Assembly: GCA_946415755.1 (NCBI GenBank)
Contig: CAMKTS010000001.1
Location: 141,293-205,292, forward strand
Source: an uncultured Prevotella sp.
GTDB lineage: Bacteria > Bacteroidota > Bacteroidia > Bacteroidales > Bacteroidaceae
Reading direction: 5' to 3'
Length of the DNA stretch: 64,000 nt
Positions 44,706 to 53,175 of the stretch are shown piece by piece. Positions within the stretch are counted from its first letter, which is position 1. The number at the start of each line of letters is the position of its first letter. A model generated the notes under the pieces. It did no database searches, was not told the DNA's origin, and was given only the letters and a program-made list of their open reading frames with translations. The position numbers and the translations under genes are program-made.

Positions 44706-46724
44706 ATGACTAAAAGGACTACTCTTCTGCTATTCATGGTAATGACCATGACCGCCATGTTCGCCCAGGATGCGAAGCAGTGGCTGGCCGAAGGCAACGC
44801 AAAATATGCCGAGAAACAGTATGCCGCTGCGCTCGAACTGTTTACCAAGGCTGCCGAGAAAGGACTGGCCGAGGCACAGTTCAACCTTGGCATGATGTAC
44901 TATCAGGGTGAGGCCGTGTCGAAAGACTATACCTCGGCAGCCATGTGGTTCAAGCGCGCTGCACGACAGCGCTATGCCAAGGCAGAGTATAACCTGGCCT
45001 GCTGCTACATCAACGGCAACGGTGTCCCCATCAACTACGAGCAGGCACTGATGTACATGAAGGCCTCTGCCCTGCGCGGATATGTGCCGGCACAGCGCAA
45101 ACTGGCAGAACTCTACGGAAAGGGTATCCTCGTAGAGGCTGACAGTGTGGAGAGCAAACGCTGGCTGGCAATGTCGAAGGGTGAAGATGTGGATATCGCT
45201 CCAGAGGTGGAGCGTGTCACCAAACTGGTGGCTCCCCCGCAGCCTGCCACGGCACCTGCTGCAACAGATTCGGCTGCAACAGCAGCAACTGCCAAGTCAT
45301 CAAAAGTACAGAACAAAAAAGTGGTTCTTACCTCTGCCGCCCACACCGTTGTTTCCACATCGGCCGTTGCCACAGCATCATCGGCAGCTCCCTCTCCGGC
45401 TTCTGCACAGGTGGGCGACATAGTCCCTGCTGACACGGCACGTGTCGACTCGGCAGAAATCAATGCCCTCAAAAAGAAAATGCTGGAATTGGCATTGGGA
45501 CCGAAGTCACTCGACGTGATGCCGGAGGAGTCGGAACTGGAAGACCCGTCGGCACCTGCCGACAATGAATACGACATCCCCATGTCGACGCTGGCCATGC
45601 GCGACCGCAACACGCCGGCAAGCACTGCGCCAACGCCTTCCACCACTTCAAACAGTCAGCAGAAGATAGAAGAGGAGGTGACGCAGGCCAACGGTGCCCC
45701 CGTTGTCAGGATACTCTTCCCGGAAGACCAGTCGTTGTTCCATACCGATGTCGTCAAGCTGAAATACCAGCTGCTGGCACAGGGGTTGGAAGCCACCACG
45801 AAAGTCACCGTGATGGTTGACGGCGTGCGGCAGCCGGAGAACAGGGCTGTCAATCAGGCCAACACCATCGAGGTGGAAGTGCCCAGCCGCGACTGTACCA
45901 TCACCCTCTTTGCACAGAACGAGCGCGGCAACAGCATACCGGCCATCATCCGTCTGATTCGTGAGAACGTCACCCAACTTGACATGCCGAAGCTCTTTGC
46001 CGTTTGCGTGGGCGTAGGACAATATACCGATGACAAGCTGCCACCGCTGAAGATGACCGTCAAGGATGCACAGGACTTCGCCACGGCAGTACAGTCGAAG
46101 AAGGGATGCCCGTTCAGCGAGGTACAGGTGAAGGTGCTCTGTGACCAGGAGGCTACCCGTGGCGACATCTTCGAGGCCATGCAGTGGATGGCCCAGGAGG
46201 CACGTCCCAACGACCTCTGTATGTTCTTCTTCGCGGGACATGGCTACCGCGACGAGCGCGACCGTTTCTTCTTCATGCCATACGGTGGCAACACCAACCG
46301 TACGTATGAGTGTTTCAGTGCCACCGACTTCAAGGATGCTGCCGACAAGATCAACTCGAAGTTCATCGTATTCGCAGATGCCTGCTATTCGGCAGGACTG
46401 TTGGAGGGCAACCGCTCGGCATCGGCAGAGCACTTCGTGGAACAGCTGCGCCGTTCGAAGAATGGTATGATTCTCTATGCTTCCAGCTCTGGCGATACCA
46501 AGTCGAAGGAAGACCCCAAGTGGGGCAACGGTGCCTTCACAAAGGCACTGGTAGAGGCTTTCTACGGTGCCGCCCGTCAGGAGGGTGACGAGGGACTCTC
46601 CACCCGTGCTCTGGATGCCTACCTCTATGATGCCGTCAGGCGAACAACGGGCTACAAGCAGACTCCCGTCTTTATGAATCCCAGTGGAATAGAACATTTT
46701 AACATCTTTACCTATGAGAAATAA
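44706..46724 (+). CDS. Exported protein with Sel1-like repeats and a caspase-family (C14) domain
   Basis: Signal peptide MTKRTTLLLFMVMTMTAMFAQ. Residues about 25-150 are Sel1/TPR-like repeats (AAEKGLAEAQFNLGMMYYQGEAV, AARQRYAKAEYNLACCYINGNGV, LRGYVPAQRKLAELYGKGI). Residues about 175-320 are a low-complexity Ala/Ser/Thr/Pro linker. Then a small beta domain (PVVRILFPEDQ..VKLKYQLLAQG), and from about 425 a caspase-like fold: LFAVCVGVGQYTDDKLPPLKMTVKDA, catalytic His512 in FFFAGHGYRD and Cys560 in FADACYSAGLLEG. The His/Cys dyad is intact, so peptidase activity is plausible, probably in the periplasm. Overlaps the next gene by 11 bases. Confidence 0.9.
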   Translation: MTKRTTLLLFMVMTMTAMFAQDAKQWLAEGNAKYAEKQYAAALELFTKAAEKGLAEAQFNLGMMYYQGEAVSKDYTSAAMWFKRAARQRYAKAEYNLACCYINGNGVPINYEQALMYMKASALRGYVPAQRKLAELYGKGILVEADSVESKRWLAMSKGEDVDIAPEVERVTKLVAPPQPATAPAATDSAATAATAKSSKVQNKKVVLTSAAHTVVSTSAVATASSAAPSPASAQVGDIVPADTARVDSAEINALKKKMLELALGPKSLDVMPEESELEDPSAPADNEYDIPMSTLAMRDRNTPASTAPTPSTTSNSQQKIEEEVTQANGAPVVRILFPEDQSLFHTDVVKLKYQLLAQGLEATTKVTVMVDGVRQPENRAVNQANTIEVEVPSRDCTITLFAQNERGNSIPAIIRLIRENVTQLDMPKLFAVCVGVGQYTDDKLPPLKMTVKDAQDFATAVQSKKGCPFSEVQVKVLCDQEATRGDIFEAMQWMAQEARPNDLCMFFFAGHGYRDERDRFFFMPYGGNTNRTYECFSATDFKDAADKINSKFIVFADACYSAGLLEGNRSASAEHFVEQLRRSKNGMILYASSSGDTKSKEDPKWGNGAFTKALVEAFYGAARQEGDEGLSTRALDAYLYDAVRRTTGYKQTPVFMNPSGIEHFNIFTYEK

Positions 46725-47616
46725 GTTGTTGACCATCCTATTGGCCTTCCTGCCGCTTTGTGTCGTGGCACAGACATACACCGTCTACTCGATAGTGGGA
46801 ACGGTGAAGTATCAGAACGGCAAGAGCATGCTGCAACTGACTCCCCGCAAGGCGGTAACCACCCAGACCAAGGTGCAGATAGAGCCGGAGAGTGCCGTGA
46901 CGGTGATTGACGAGCAGCATGCCAAGATGTATTCGTTCGCCACACCGGGCATCCACACCATCGGCCAGTTGGTGGAGTCGTCGAAGAGCACCTCCAAGAG
47001 TCTCTCGAAGCAGTATATGAGCTATGTCATCAAACAGCTGTTCAATAAGGAGAGCCAGGAGATGACACACCCCGACACCTACATGCAGGCCACCGCCACG
47101 GCTTATCGCTCCTCGTCGAGCGACTCGCTGCTGCTCAACCAGATAGCCGCTCTGCTGCCTGCCAACCGTCCGGAGACCATCGAGCAGCTGCTTTGCGATA
47201 CCAACGTGCCGCTGACCACCGATTTCGATGTGCGCTTCGACCTGATAGATTGTGCCACGGGCAGCGTGCTCGATGGTCAGATAGCCCCCAATACCAGCTG
47301 CTACCTGCGCGTCAGCAACCGTACTGCCGAGGTGCTCTATATGAACTTGCTCGACATCGACCGTCAGGGCAACAAATATCTGGTGCTGCCGATGGATGCT
47401 GCCAGCACCTGTGCCCACCTGTTGGTGCCCCCTATGTGTACGGTATCGTTCAAGGCAGAGCCTTTCATCTTCGGCGAGGAGCCTATGGAAGAGACGCTGA
47501 TTCTCATGGCCGTAAAGGACCCCGTCGACTTCAGCATTGTGATGAATCCCATCCGGAAGGGCAGTGGCGGCACGATTCCCGTCGGTTTGAACCGCAAGTT
47601 CTATCAAGTGAAGTAA
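46714..47616 (+). CDS. Exported FecR-like / DUF4384-like protein
   Basis: Signal peptide MRNKLLTILLAFLPLCVVAQ. Residues about 20-80 resemble a FecR-type beta domain (YTVYSIVGTVKYQNGKSMLQLTPRKAVTTQTKVQIEPESAVTVID). Residues about 165-285 resemble DUF4384 (FDLIDCATGSVLDGQIAPNTSCYLRVSNRTAEVLYMNLLDIDRQG..LMAVKDPVDFS). Both domains commonly accompany caspase-like proteins. Translationally coupled to the caspase gene (11-base overlap). It probably acts with it in the periplasm; the partner role is inference. Confidence 0.78.
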   Translation: MRNKLLTILLAFLPLCVVAQTYTVYSIVGTVKYQNGKSMLQLTPRKAVTTQTKVQIEPESAVTVIDEQHAKMYSFATPGIHTIGQLVESSKSTSKSLSKQYMSYVIKQLFNKESQEMTHPDTYMQATATAYRSSSSDSLLLNQIAALLPANRPETIEQLLCDTNVPLTTDFDVRFDLIDCATGSVLDGQIAPNTSCYLRVSNRTAEVLYMNLLDIDRQGNKYLVLPMDAASTCAHLLVPPMCTVSFKAEPFIFGEEPMEETLILMAVKDPVDFSIVMNPIRKGSGGTIPVGLNRKFYQVK

Positions 47617-47628
47617 TAGTGAAGTAAT
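47607..47628. repeat. Perfect 11-bp tandem duplication at the FecR/GSCFA junction
   Basis: AGTGAAGTAAT twice in tandem. Copy 1 carries the stop codon (TAA 47614-47616) and copy 2 supplies the first two bases of the next ATG (47627). Confidence 0.95.
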
Positions 47629-48421
47629 GGAATTCCGTACACGGGTAGACGTTGGCGAGCTTCCCTTGCAGATAGAGCCGATGGAGCCGTTACTCTTCGT
47701 CGGTTCCTGTTTTGCAGAGAACATCGGTCGCCGTTTTGCCGAGGAGCAGTTCCGTGCTACGGTGAACCCCTTCGGCGTGATGTACAATCCCGCCAGCATC
47801 CTGCATACCATTGAACGCTGCGCGGAAGTACCCCGCATCGTATTCCTCACCTTAGGAACCAACCACGTCTACCGGCTGAAAGAGACGGGCGAGATTGTCG
47901 ACAACTGTCAGAAACGTCCTGCCGCCCTCTTCAGCGAAGAGGTGCTCTCCGTCGACGAATGCCTCGACTACCTGTCGCGTGCCGTCAGTTTGTTGGCCGC
48001 TCGGCAGCCGCAGGTGCAGGTGGTCGTTACCGTCAGTCCTATCCGCTACCGCAAATACGGCTATCACGGCAGTCAGCTGTCGAAAGCTGTGCTGCTGCTG
48101 GCTGCCGACCGGTTGCAGCAGGCCTTTCCCTTCGTCCATTATTTCCCTGCCTACGAGATTGTCAACGACGAGTTGCGCGACTATCGCTTCTATGCCACCG
48201 ACATGCTACACCCTTCGGAACAGACCGTCGACTACCTGTGGGAGCGGCTGTCGGCTGTATGTCTCAGCGACCGCGCACGCCAGTTCCTGGCCGAGTGGCA
48301 ACCTGTTAAGCAGGCACTCGCCCATCGTCCGTTCAATGCCGAGTCAGAGGAATATCGCCAGTTCCGGCAGCATGCCCTTGACCGTCTTGCCGCCTTGCAG
48401 GCGAAATATGGTAGGGAGTAA
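47627..48421 (+). CDS. GSCFA-domain protein
   Basis: 264 residues with the signature LLFVGSCFAENIGRRFAEE near residue 24 (GSCFA), NPFGVMYNPASI, LGTNHVYRLKETGEIVDNCQK, VVTVSPIRYRKYG, YFPAYEIVNDELRDYRFYATDMLHPS. The GSC/DMLHPS pattern resembles SGNH-hydrolase blocks I and V, so an esterase-like activity is possible but unproven. In Bacteroidetes the gene often lies next to murF-alr, as here (converging, 9 bases apart). Confidence 0.9.
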   Translation: MEFRTRVDVGELPLQIEPMEPLLFVGSCFAENIGRRFAEEQFRATVNPFGVMYNPASILHTIERCAEVPRIVFLTLGTNHVYRLKETGEIVDNCQKRPAALFSEEVLSVDECLDYLSRAVSLLAARQPQVQVVVTVSPIRYRKYGYHGSQLSKAVLLLAADRLQQAFPFVHYFPAYEIVNDELRDYRFYATDMLHPSEQTVDYLWERLSAVCLSDRARQFLAEWQPVKQALAHRPFNAESEEYRQFRQHALDRLAALQAKYGRE

Positions 48422-48430
48422 TCTCCGTTA

Positions 48431-50896
48431 TCAGTCTTGGAAGTAGACCTTCTTGACGCGCCCCGACACGCTGGTAAGCACCTCGTATGGGATGGTATCG
48501 AGCACGTCGCTGAGTACGGTGACGGGCAGGTGCTCGCCGAAGATTACTACGCTGTCGCCTTCCTGGCAGGGAATGTCGGTAACATCAATCATCGCCACAT
48601 CCATACATATATTCCCCACGTAGGGTGCTTTCTGTCCGTTTACCAGACAGTAGCAGGCTCCCCGTCCCAGATGACGGTTCAGTCCGTCGGCATATCCGAT
48701 GGGGATGGCGGCTATCACGCTGTCGCGTGTCAGCACTCCCTTCCGGCTGTAGCCCACCGTCTCGTCTTTAGGCACGTGGCGCAGCTGTAGGATGGTTGTC
48801 TTCAGTGTGCTGACACACCTCAAAGGAGAATGAACCGCGTCGCCGTCATTTCTCATTTCTCCTTTCTCATTTTTTGTTTGGCGAGGCTCTACTCCGTAGA
48901 GACCAAGTCCAAGACGACACATGTCGAGCTGTCGTTCAGGGAAGTGCTCGATGGCTGCCGAGTTGTCCATGTGGCGCAGTATCTTGTGGCCGAAGGCAGC
49001 CTGTAGCCGTTGGCTGGCCTTGTCGAACTTCTCAAACTGCATGGCCGAGAATCGGTCGAAGTCATCACTGTCGCTGCCCACGAAGTGGCTGAATACGGAG
49101 CGCGGAATGATGGCTGTCTGCTGTTTGAGTCGCCTGATCACCTCGTCGATGTCCTTCTCTGGGTCGAAGCCCAGCCGGTGCATGCCCGTGTCGAGCTTGA
49201 TATGTACGGGCCATCCCGTGATGCCCTGCTTCTCAGCGGCGTGGATGAGGGCATCCATCAGTCGAAAGCTGTACACTTCGGGTTCCAGGTCGTAGTCGAA
49301 CAGCGTCTTGAAAGCCGTCATCTCCGGGTTCATCACCATGATGTTCTGCGTGATGCCGTTGCGTCGCAGTGTAGCCCCCTCGTCGGCCACGGCCACCGCC
49401 AGATAGTCTACGCGGTGCTCCTGCAGTGTCTTGGCCACCTCCACGGCCCCTGCCCCGTAGGCATCGGCCTTCACCATACATACCAGTTTGGTTTCAGGTT
49501 TCAGCATCGAGCGATAGTAGTTCAGGTTGTCTACCACGGCATTGAGGTTTACCTCCAGGATGGTCTCGTGTACCTTCTGCTCCAGCAGTTCTGTAATACG
49601 GTCGAATCCGAAGATTCGAGCCCCCTTGATGAGTATCGTCTCGTCGTGCAGTTGGTGGAACAGCTCGCTATGGATAAACTGGTCGACATCGGCGAAGAAC
49701 CATTTATCCTTCACCCTAATCTTGTCGGCCTGTGTGGGCAGTGCCCTGCCGATGCCGATAAAACGGTTGATGCCTCGTTGCTCGCACAGTCGCCCCACCT
49801 CCGTGTAGAGTTCCTCGTGCGTCATACCGCTCTGGAAGATGTCGCTCAATACCAGCGTTCTGACGGTTTCCGGTTTGCCATCGTCTCGGCTCTCAGCCCT
49901 TCTGTTCATAAAGTCGAGGGCGATGTCAAGCGAGTTGATGTCCGAGTTGTACGAGTCGTTGATGAGCGTACATCCGTGCTGTCCCTGCTTCACCTCCAGT
50001 CGCATGGCCACGGGTTCCAGCCGCTTCATGCCTTCGGCCAGCTCGTCGGGTGTGATGCCCAGGTGCAAGGCTACTGCTGCACAGGCACACAGACACTGGA
50101 TGGATGCCTCGTCCTGGAATGGCAGCTCATACTTTGCCAGCAGTTCGTCGCGATGCCAGCCAATCCTCTTGCCCTTGAATCCCGAGCGACGTATGCAGCG
50201 GCTCACCAGGTCGTCGTCGGCATTGTATACAATCACTTTCGCGTCCTGCATCAGCAGCAGTTTCTCCATGCATTTCTCCTCCATCGAGCGGAAGCTTTTC
50301 TGGTGGGCAGCCCCCAGCGATGTCATTACGCCGATGGTAGGCTGTATGATGTCGTGCAGTCGCTGCATCTCGCCAGGCTCGCTGATGCCCGCCTCGAAGA
50401 TGCCCACCTCCGTCTGCTCGTTCAGCAGCCACACGCTCAGCGGCACGCCAATCTGTGAGTTATAGCTCTTGGGCGAGCGCACCACCGTCATCTTCGGTGA
50501 CAGCAGCTGGTAGAGCCACTCCTTCACCATCGTCTTTCCGTTGCTCCCCGTGATGCCCACGATGGGGATGTCGAACTCGTCGCGGTGGCGTTCGGCCAGC
50601 CGTTGCAGGGCAGCCAATGGTGAGGGCACCACCAGGAAGTTGGCATCCTCAAATGAGTAATGAGAAATGAGTAATGAGAAATGACTCTCCACCACAAAGT
50701 TCCTCACCCCCCTGCGATACAGGTCTTCGATGTACCGGTGTCCGTCGTTGCGCTGTGTCTTCAGGGCAAAGAACAGTGTATCCTCCGGGAAACACAACGA
50801 CCGGCTGTCAGTGAGCAGCCAGCTTATCCGTGCATCGGCCTTACCGATGCGGCGCGCTCCTATCAGCGTTGCTATCTTCTCTATGTTGTAATTCAT
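48431..50896 (-). CDS. murF-alr: Fusion: UDP-MurNAc-tripeptide-D-Ala-D-Ala ligase (MurF) / alanine racemase
   Basis: Residues 1 to about 440 are MurF: LLTDSRSLCFPEDTLFFALK, GITGSNGKTMVKEWLYQLL (ATP loop), INDSYNSDINSL, LVLSDIFQSG. Residues about 450-821 are Alr: VNLNAVVDNLNYYRSML, CMVKADAYGAGAVEVAK (PLP Lys), HIKLDTGMHRLGF, MDNSAAIEHFP, RCVSTLKTTILQ, TVGYSRKG (catalytic Tyr). The fusion makes and uses D-alanine for peptidoglycan. Two 7-bp arrays lie in frame: SHFSLLISHYSF in MurF near residue 72 and QTKNEKGEMRND in the Alr part. The start at 50896 is nearly on the promoter. Confidence 0.96.
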   Translation of the reverse strand: MNYNIEKIATLIGARRIGKADARISWLLTDSRSLCFPEDTLFFALKTQRNDGHRYIEDLYRRGVRNFVVESHFSLLISHYSFEDANFLVVPSPLAALQRLAERHRDEFDIPIVGITGSNGKTMVKEWLYQLLSPKMTVVRSPKSYNSQIGVPLSVWLLNEQTEVGIFEAGISEPGEMQRLHDIIQPTIGVMTSLGAAHQKSFRSMEEKCMEKLLLMQDAKVIVYNADDDLVSRCIRRSGFKGKRIGWHRDELLAKYELPFQDEASIQCLCACAAVALHLGITPDELAEGMKRLEPVAMRLEVKQGQHGCTLINDSYNSDINSLDIALDFMNRRAESRDDGKPETVRTLVLSDIFQSGMTHEELYTEVGRLCEQRGINRFIGIGRALPTQADKIRVKDKWFFADVDQFIHSELFHQLHDETILIKGARIFGFDRITELLEQKVHETILEVNLNAVVDNLNYYRSMLKPETKLVCMVKADAYGAGAVEVAKTLQEHRVDYLAVAVADEGATLRRNGITQNIMVMNPEMTAFKTLFDYDLEPEVYSFRLMDALIHAAEKQGITGWPVHIKLDTGMHRLGFDPEKDIDEVIRRLKQQTAIIPRSVFSHFVGSDSDDFDRFSAMQFEKFDKASQRLQAAFGHKILRHMDNSAAIEHFPERQLDMCRLGLGLYGVEPRQTKNEKGEMRNDGDAVHSPLRCVSTLKTTILQLRHVPKDETVGYSRKGVLTRDSVIAAIPIGYADGLNRHLGRGACYCLVNGQKAPYVGNICMDVAMIDVTDIPCQEGDSVVIFGEHLPVTVLSDVLDTIPYEVLTSVSGRVKKVYFQD
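48848..48875. repeat. 7-bp tandem array (ATTTCTC) in the alr half
   Basis: ATTTCTC twice, CTTTCTC, then ATTTTTT; in frame, encoding KNEKGEMRN between LGLYGVEPRQT and the conserved VSTLKTTI. Confidence 0.85.
50652..50686. repeat. 7-bp tandem array (AATGAGT/AATGAGA) in the murF half
   Basis: Five units, alternating AATGAGT and AATGAGA, ending AATGACT; in frame, encoding SHFSLLISHYSF. Confidence 0.92.
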
Positions 50897-50900
50897 ACTG

Positions 50901-50908
50901 CAAAGTTA
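50901..50908 (-). promoter_or_regulatory. -7 element TAACTTTG for murF-alr
   Basis: TAACTTTG on the minus strand lies only 4 bases before the ATG at 50896, so the transcript is probably leaderless or nearly so. Confidence 0.6.
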
Positions 50909-51074
50909 GTCCTTTTTCCCCTAACTCCACCATATTTAACATAGTTTTATCATTCACCAAGTCTTGTGCCTGTAATAATATATGCTTCCGCACAAGTCCT
51001 GCCATCATCACTCGTTGCTTTGCAACATGTGCATCACTTTTTTCGCCCTACAAATTTGTTGAAAAATAGGTTAA

Positions 51075-51476
51075 GCCTACATAAATCGCTAAAAATCCTT
51101 TGTACAACGGCATTTAAGCTATGTAGGCTGCCTACATAAGCCTACATACAGCCTACATAAAACGGGCAAAAACAGGGTTTTTCGCTCTCTTCGCCAACCA
51201 TTGGTTTGTTGAAATAAAGCGCACATTCACATCGCTAAGTAGGCTCTTTATCACGGTAACCTGCATGGTTACTGATAGTAACCATGCAGGTTACTGTTCG
51301 TAACCTATACAGTTGCTGTAATGGAACAGCTTGATAAACAGCAAGATACATGCAAATCCGTGGAATGATATTCGTCAAAAATACTGATTTATGTAGGCTG
51401 CATGTATGCTTATGCAGGTAGCCTACATAGGTTAACATATTGATAATAAGCAAGATAAGCCTACTTATGTAGGCTT
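51075..51476. repeat. Iteron-like GCCTACATA repeats in both orientations
   Basis: GCCTACATA-type units at 51075-51083, 51130-51138, 51140-51148, 51151-51159, 51421-51429; inverted TATGTAGGC at 51120-51128 and 51390-51398; and an inverted pair AAGCCTAC-TTAT-GTAGGCTT at 51457-51476. Units 51120-51138 form a palindrome around one base. This resembles protein-binding iterons of replication or regulatory sites. Confidence 0.85.
51256..51294. repeat. Perfect 17-bp inverted repeat with 5-base loop
   Basis: GTAACCTGCATGGTTAC (51256-51272), loop TGATA, GTAACCATGCAGGTTAC (51278-51294). No T-tract follows, so it is not a standard terminator; it could be a large operator, a cruciform site or a recombination site. 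Related GTAACC recurs at 51300-51305. Confidence 0.92.
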
Positions 51477-51687
51477 GACCTACCTTTTGTCATTCTTGTC
51501 AGCAAAAATATTTTTACTATCACATAAGGTTCCCCGCTAATTTTTTTGAACAAGAATAGTCATGTAATTGCCCAGGAATGCCAGTATTCTTTGCCAGCTC
51601 CACTGCCAAACTGCTGACGCCTGAACTCCATAAGGGGAACTCAAAGGTTCGCTAAGCCTTCTTTGGCGAATGGCTATATATAAACAA

Positions 51688-52896
51688 TTACTCCAGTCCT
51701 TCGGTCAAGAAACGTCTCAGGTGGAGGTGGGTGATGCCGTCTGAATCCTGACGGCCAACCAATGGAGTCATCGATATGACGTATTTGGGATAGTTGTCCT
51801 TGATGGCACGCAGGTTACCGAACTCACGCTCACGTGTAGCATCATCGGCAATGATGTATGATGCCTGGACATATAGACGCTGGCCCTTGGGCTTATTGCA
51901 TACGAAGTCAATCTCACCTGCCTGAAGCTGACCTACGGTTACTTCATAGCCGAGACGAATGAGGTGGTTGTAGATGATGTTCTCAATGACCTTCTCGATG
52001 TCACCCTCACGAGAACCGCCAGCAAGGGTGTTGCGCAGACCATTGTCCTCGAAATAGAACTTGTCGTTGCTCTCGAACAGCTTCTTGCCGTGAATGTCGT
52101 AGCGATTCACTTTGTGAATCAGGTAGGCATCGCTGAGGAACTTCGTGTAGTTGATGATGGCTGTCGAGGTAACACTTTCGCCTTGTGACTTCATATATTT
52201 GGCAATGCTGTTGGCAGAGATAATCTTACCGGCATTGTCGGCCAGAAAGCGCACAAGGTTCTCAAGGAACGGCACATTGCGAATCTTGTTTCTCATGATG
52301 ACATCCTTCAGCAACACCGTGTGATAGACATCCAACTGATACTCGCGTGCATCCTGCTCGTCGAGACCCATCTTCACCAAACCTGGCAGACCACCGAACT
52401 GGATATACTTGGCCAGTGTGTCGTCAGAGTCGGGCAACTGATGGAACAGCATAAACTCTTCGTAGCTCAGTGCCTGGATATAGATTTCCTTATAACGCCC
52501 ACCGATGAGGGTACTGAGGTCGCTGCTCAGCATTTTTGAATTCGATCCAGTGACCACAATCTCTACGTCGGGTTCCTCATAATAGCTGCGCACGCTCTTC
52601 TCGAACTCCTCAATGTCCTGAATCTCGTCAACGAGAATATAGTTTGTCTTTGACTTGTTGCGTCGTTCGTCAATATAGGCATTCAAGTCCTTATAGGTCT
52701 TGATGTCGTCGAACTCATGTTTCTCCTTGTCGATGAAGATGACATTGGCTGCTGCATCCTGGCTCACCTTGTCCCTGAACTGGCACAGGATATAACTCTT
52801 GCCAATACGTCGCTGGCCCGTCAGGATGATGATGGTATCCTTACCGAGATAACGTTCAATCTTCTCGAGATAGCTTTGTCTTAGAATCGCACTCAT
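51688..52896 (-). CDS. AAA ATPase with DUF4143 C-terminal domain
   Basis: 402 residues. Walker A LTGQRRIGKSYIL near residue 27, Walker B NYILVDEIQDIEEFEK near 88, sensor VVTGSNSKMLSSDLSTLIGGR, then LSYEEFMLF and GGLPGLVKMG typical of AAA_14. C-terminal DUF4143/nuclease-like part: KFYFEDNGLRN, IENIIYNHLIRLGYEVTVGQLQAGEIDFVCNK (a restriction-endonuclease-like E..G.EIDFV motif). The family is widespread in mobile regions; function is not established. Own promoter upstream; divergent from a second member at 53176. Confidence 0.88.
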   Translation of the reverse strand: MSAILRQSYLEKIERYLGKDTIIILTGQRRIGKSYILCQFRDKVSQDAAANVIFIDKEKHEFDDIKTYKDLNAYIDERRNKSKTNYILVDEIQDIEEFEKSVRSYYEEPDVEIVVTGSNSKMLSSDLSTLIGGRYKEIYIQALSYEEFMLFHQLPDSDDTLAKYIQFGGLPGLVKMGLDEQDAREYQLDVYHTVLLKDVIMRNKIRNVPFLENLVRFLADNAGKIISANSIAKYMKSQGESVTSTAIINYTKFLSDAYLIHKVNRYDIHGKKLFESNDKFYFEDNGLRNTLAGGSREGDIEKVIENIIYNHLIRLGYEVTVGQLQAGEIDFVCNKPKGQRLYVQASYIIADDATREREFGNLRAIKDNYPKYVISMTPLVGRQDSDGITHLHLRRFLTEGLE

Positions 52897-52933
52897 ATTG
52901 CCAGTTTTTGTCTTTTATAGAAGAAATTCACCG

Positions 52934-52941
52934 CAAAGTTA
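52934..52941 (-). promoter_or_regulatory. -7 element TAACTTTG for the minus-strand ATPase
   Basis: TAACTTTG on the minus strand, 38 bases before the ATG at 52896. The surrounding intergenic segment to 53175 is AT-rich and otherwise empty. Confidence 0.55.
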
Positions 52942-53106
52942 GTAATTTTATCTTTTATAAAAGACAAAAATCACAAATATTTTAATTTTATCTACTATAT
53001 TTGATGTTTAGGACTTTCAAAAATAGCCAAACATCAGAACAGAGAAATCTAATAGCAAAGACATTTATTTCGTTTGAAATAATTTGGTAATTTCAGGAAT
53101 AATAGC

Positions 53107-53114
53107 TAAATTTG
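53107..53114 (+). promoter_or_regulatory. -7 element TAAATTTG for the plus-strand ATPase
   Basis: TAAATTTG matches TAnnTTTG, 61 bases before the ATG at 53176; a second weaker CTTTG occurs at 53159-53163. Confidence 0.45.
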
Positions 53115-53175
53115 CAGCGGAAAGTTAGAAAAAGTGTAGCAAGCATACACAAAACCGAACTTTGCAGCGCATATT

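Larger units (their letters stand above)
50909..51687. other. Gene-poor 0.8 kb stretch with repeats
   Basis: No convincing coding sequence. It holds a small hairpin GTTGC-TTT-GCAAC, dispersed GCCTACATA repeats in both orientations (51075-51476), a perfect 17-bp inverted repeat (51256-51294), and then featureless AT-rich sequence up to the ATPase gene. It marks the border between the core-like left part and the accessory right part. Confidence 0.7.

Noticed and set aside
45648..46781. Minus-strand open frame of 377 codons opposite the caspase gene
   Set aside because: Antisense shadow without recognisable domains; the plus frame has signal peptide and catalytic dyad.
49010..50458. Plus-strand open frame of 482 codons opposite murF-alr
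   Set aside because: Antisense of a gene with unambiguous MurF and Alr motifs.
51235..51453. 72-codon minus-strand frame in the gene-poor region
   Set aside because: It runs through the perfect inverted repeat and iteron units, which explain its openness; no coding character.
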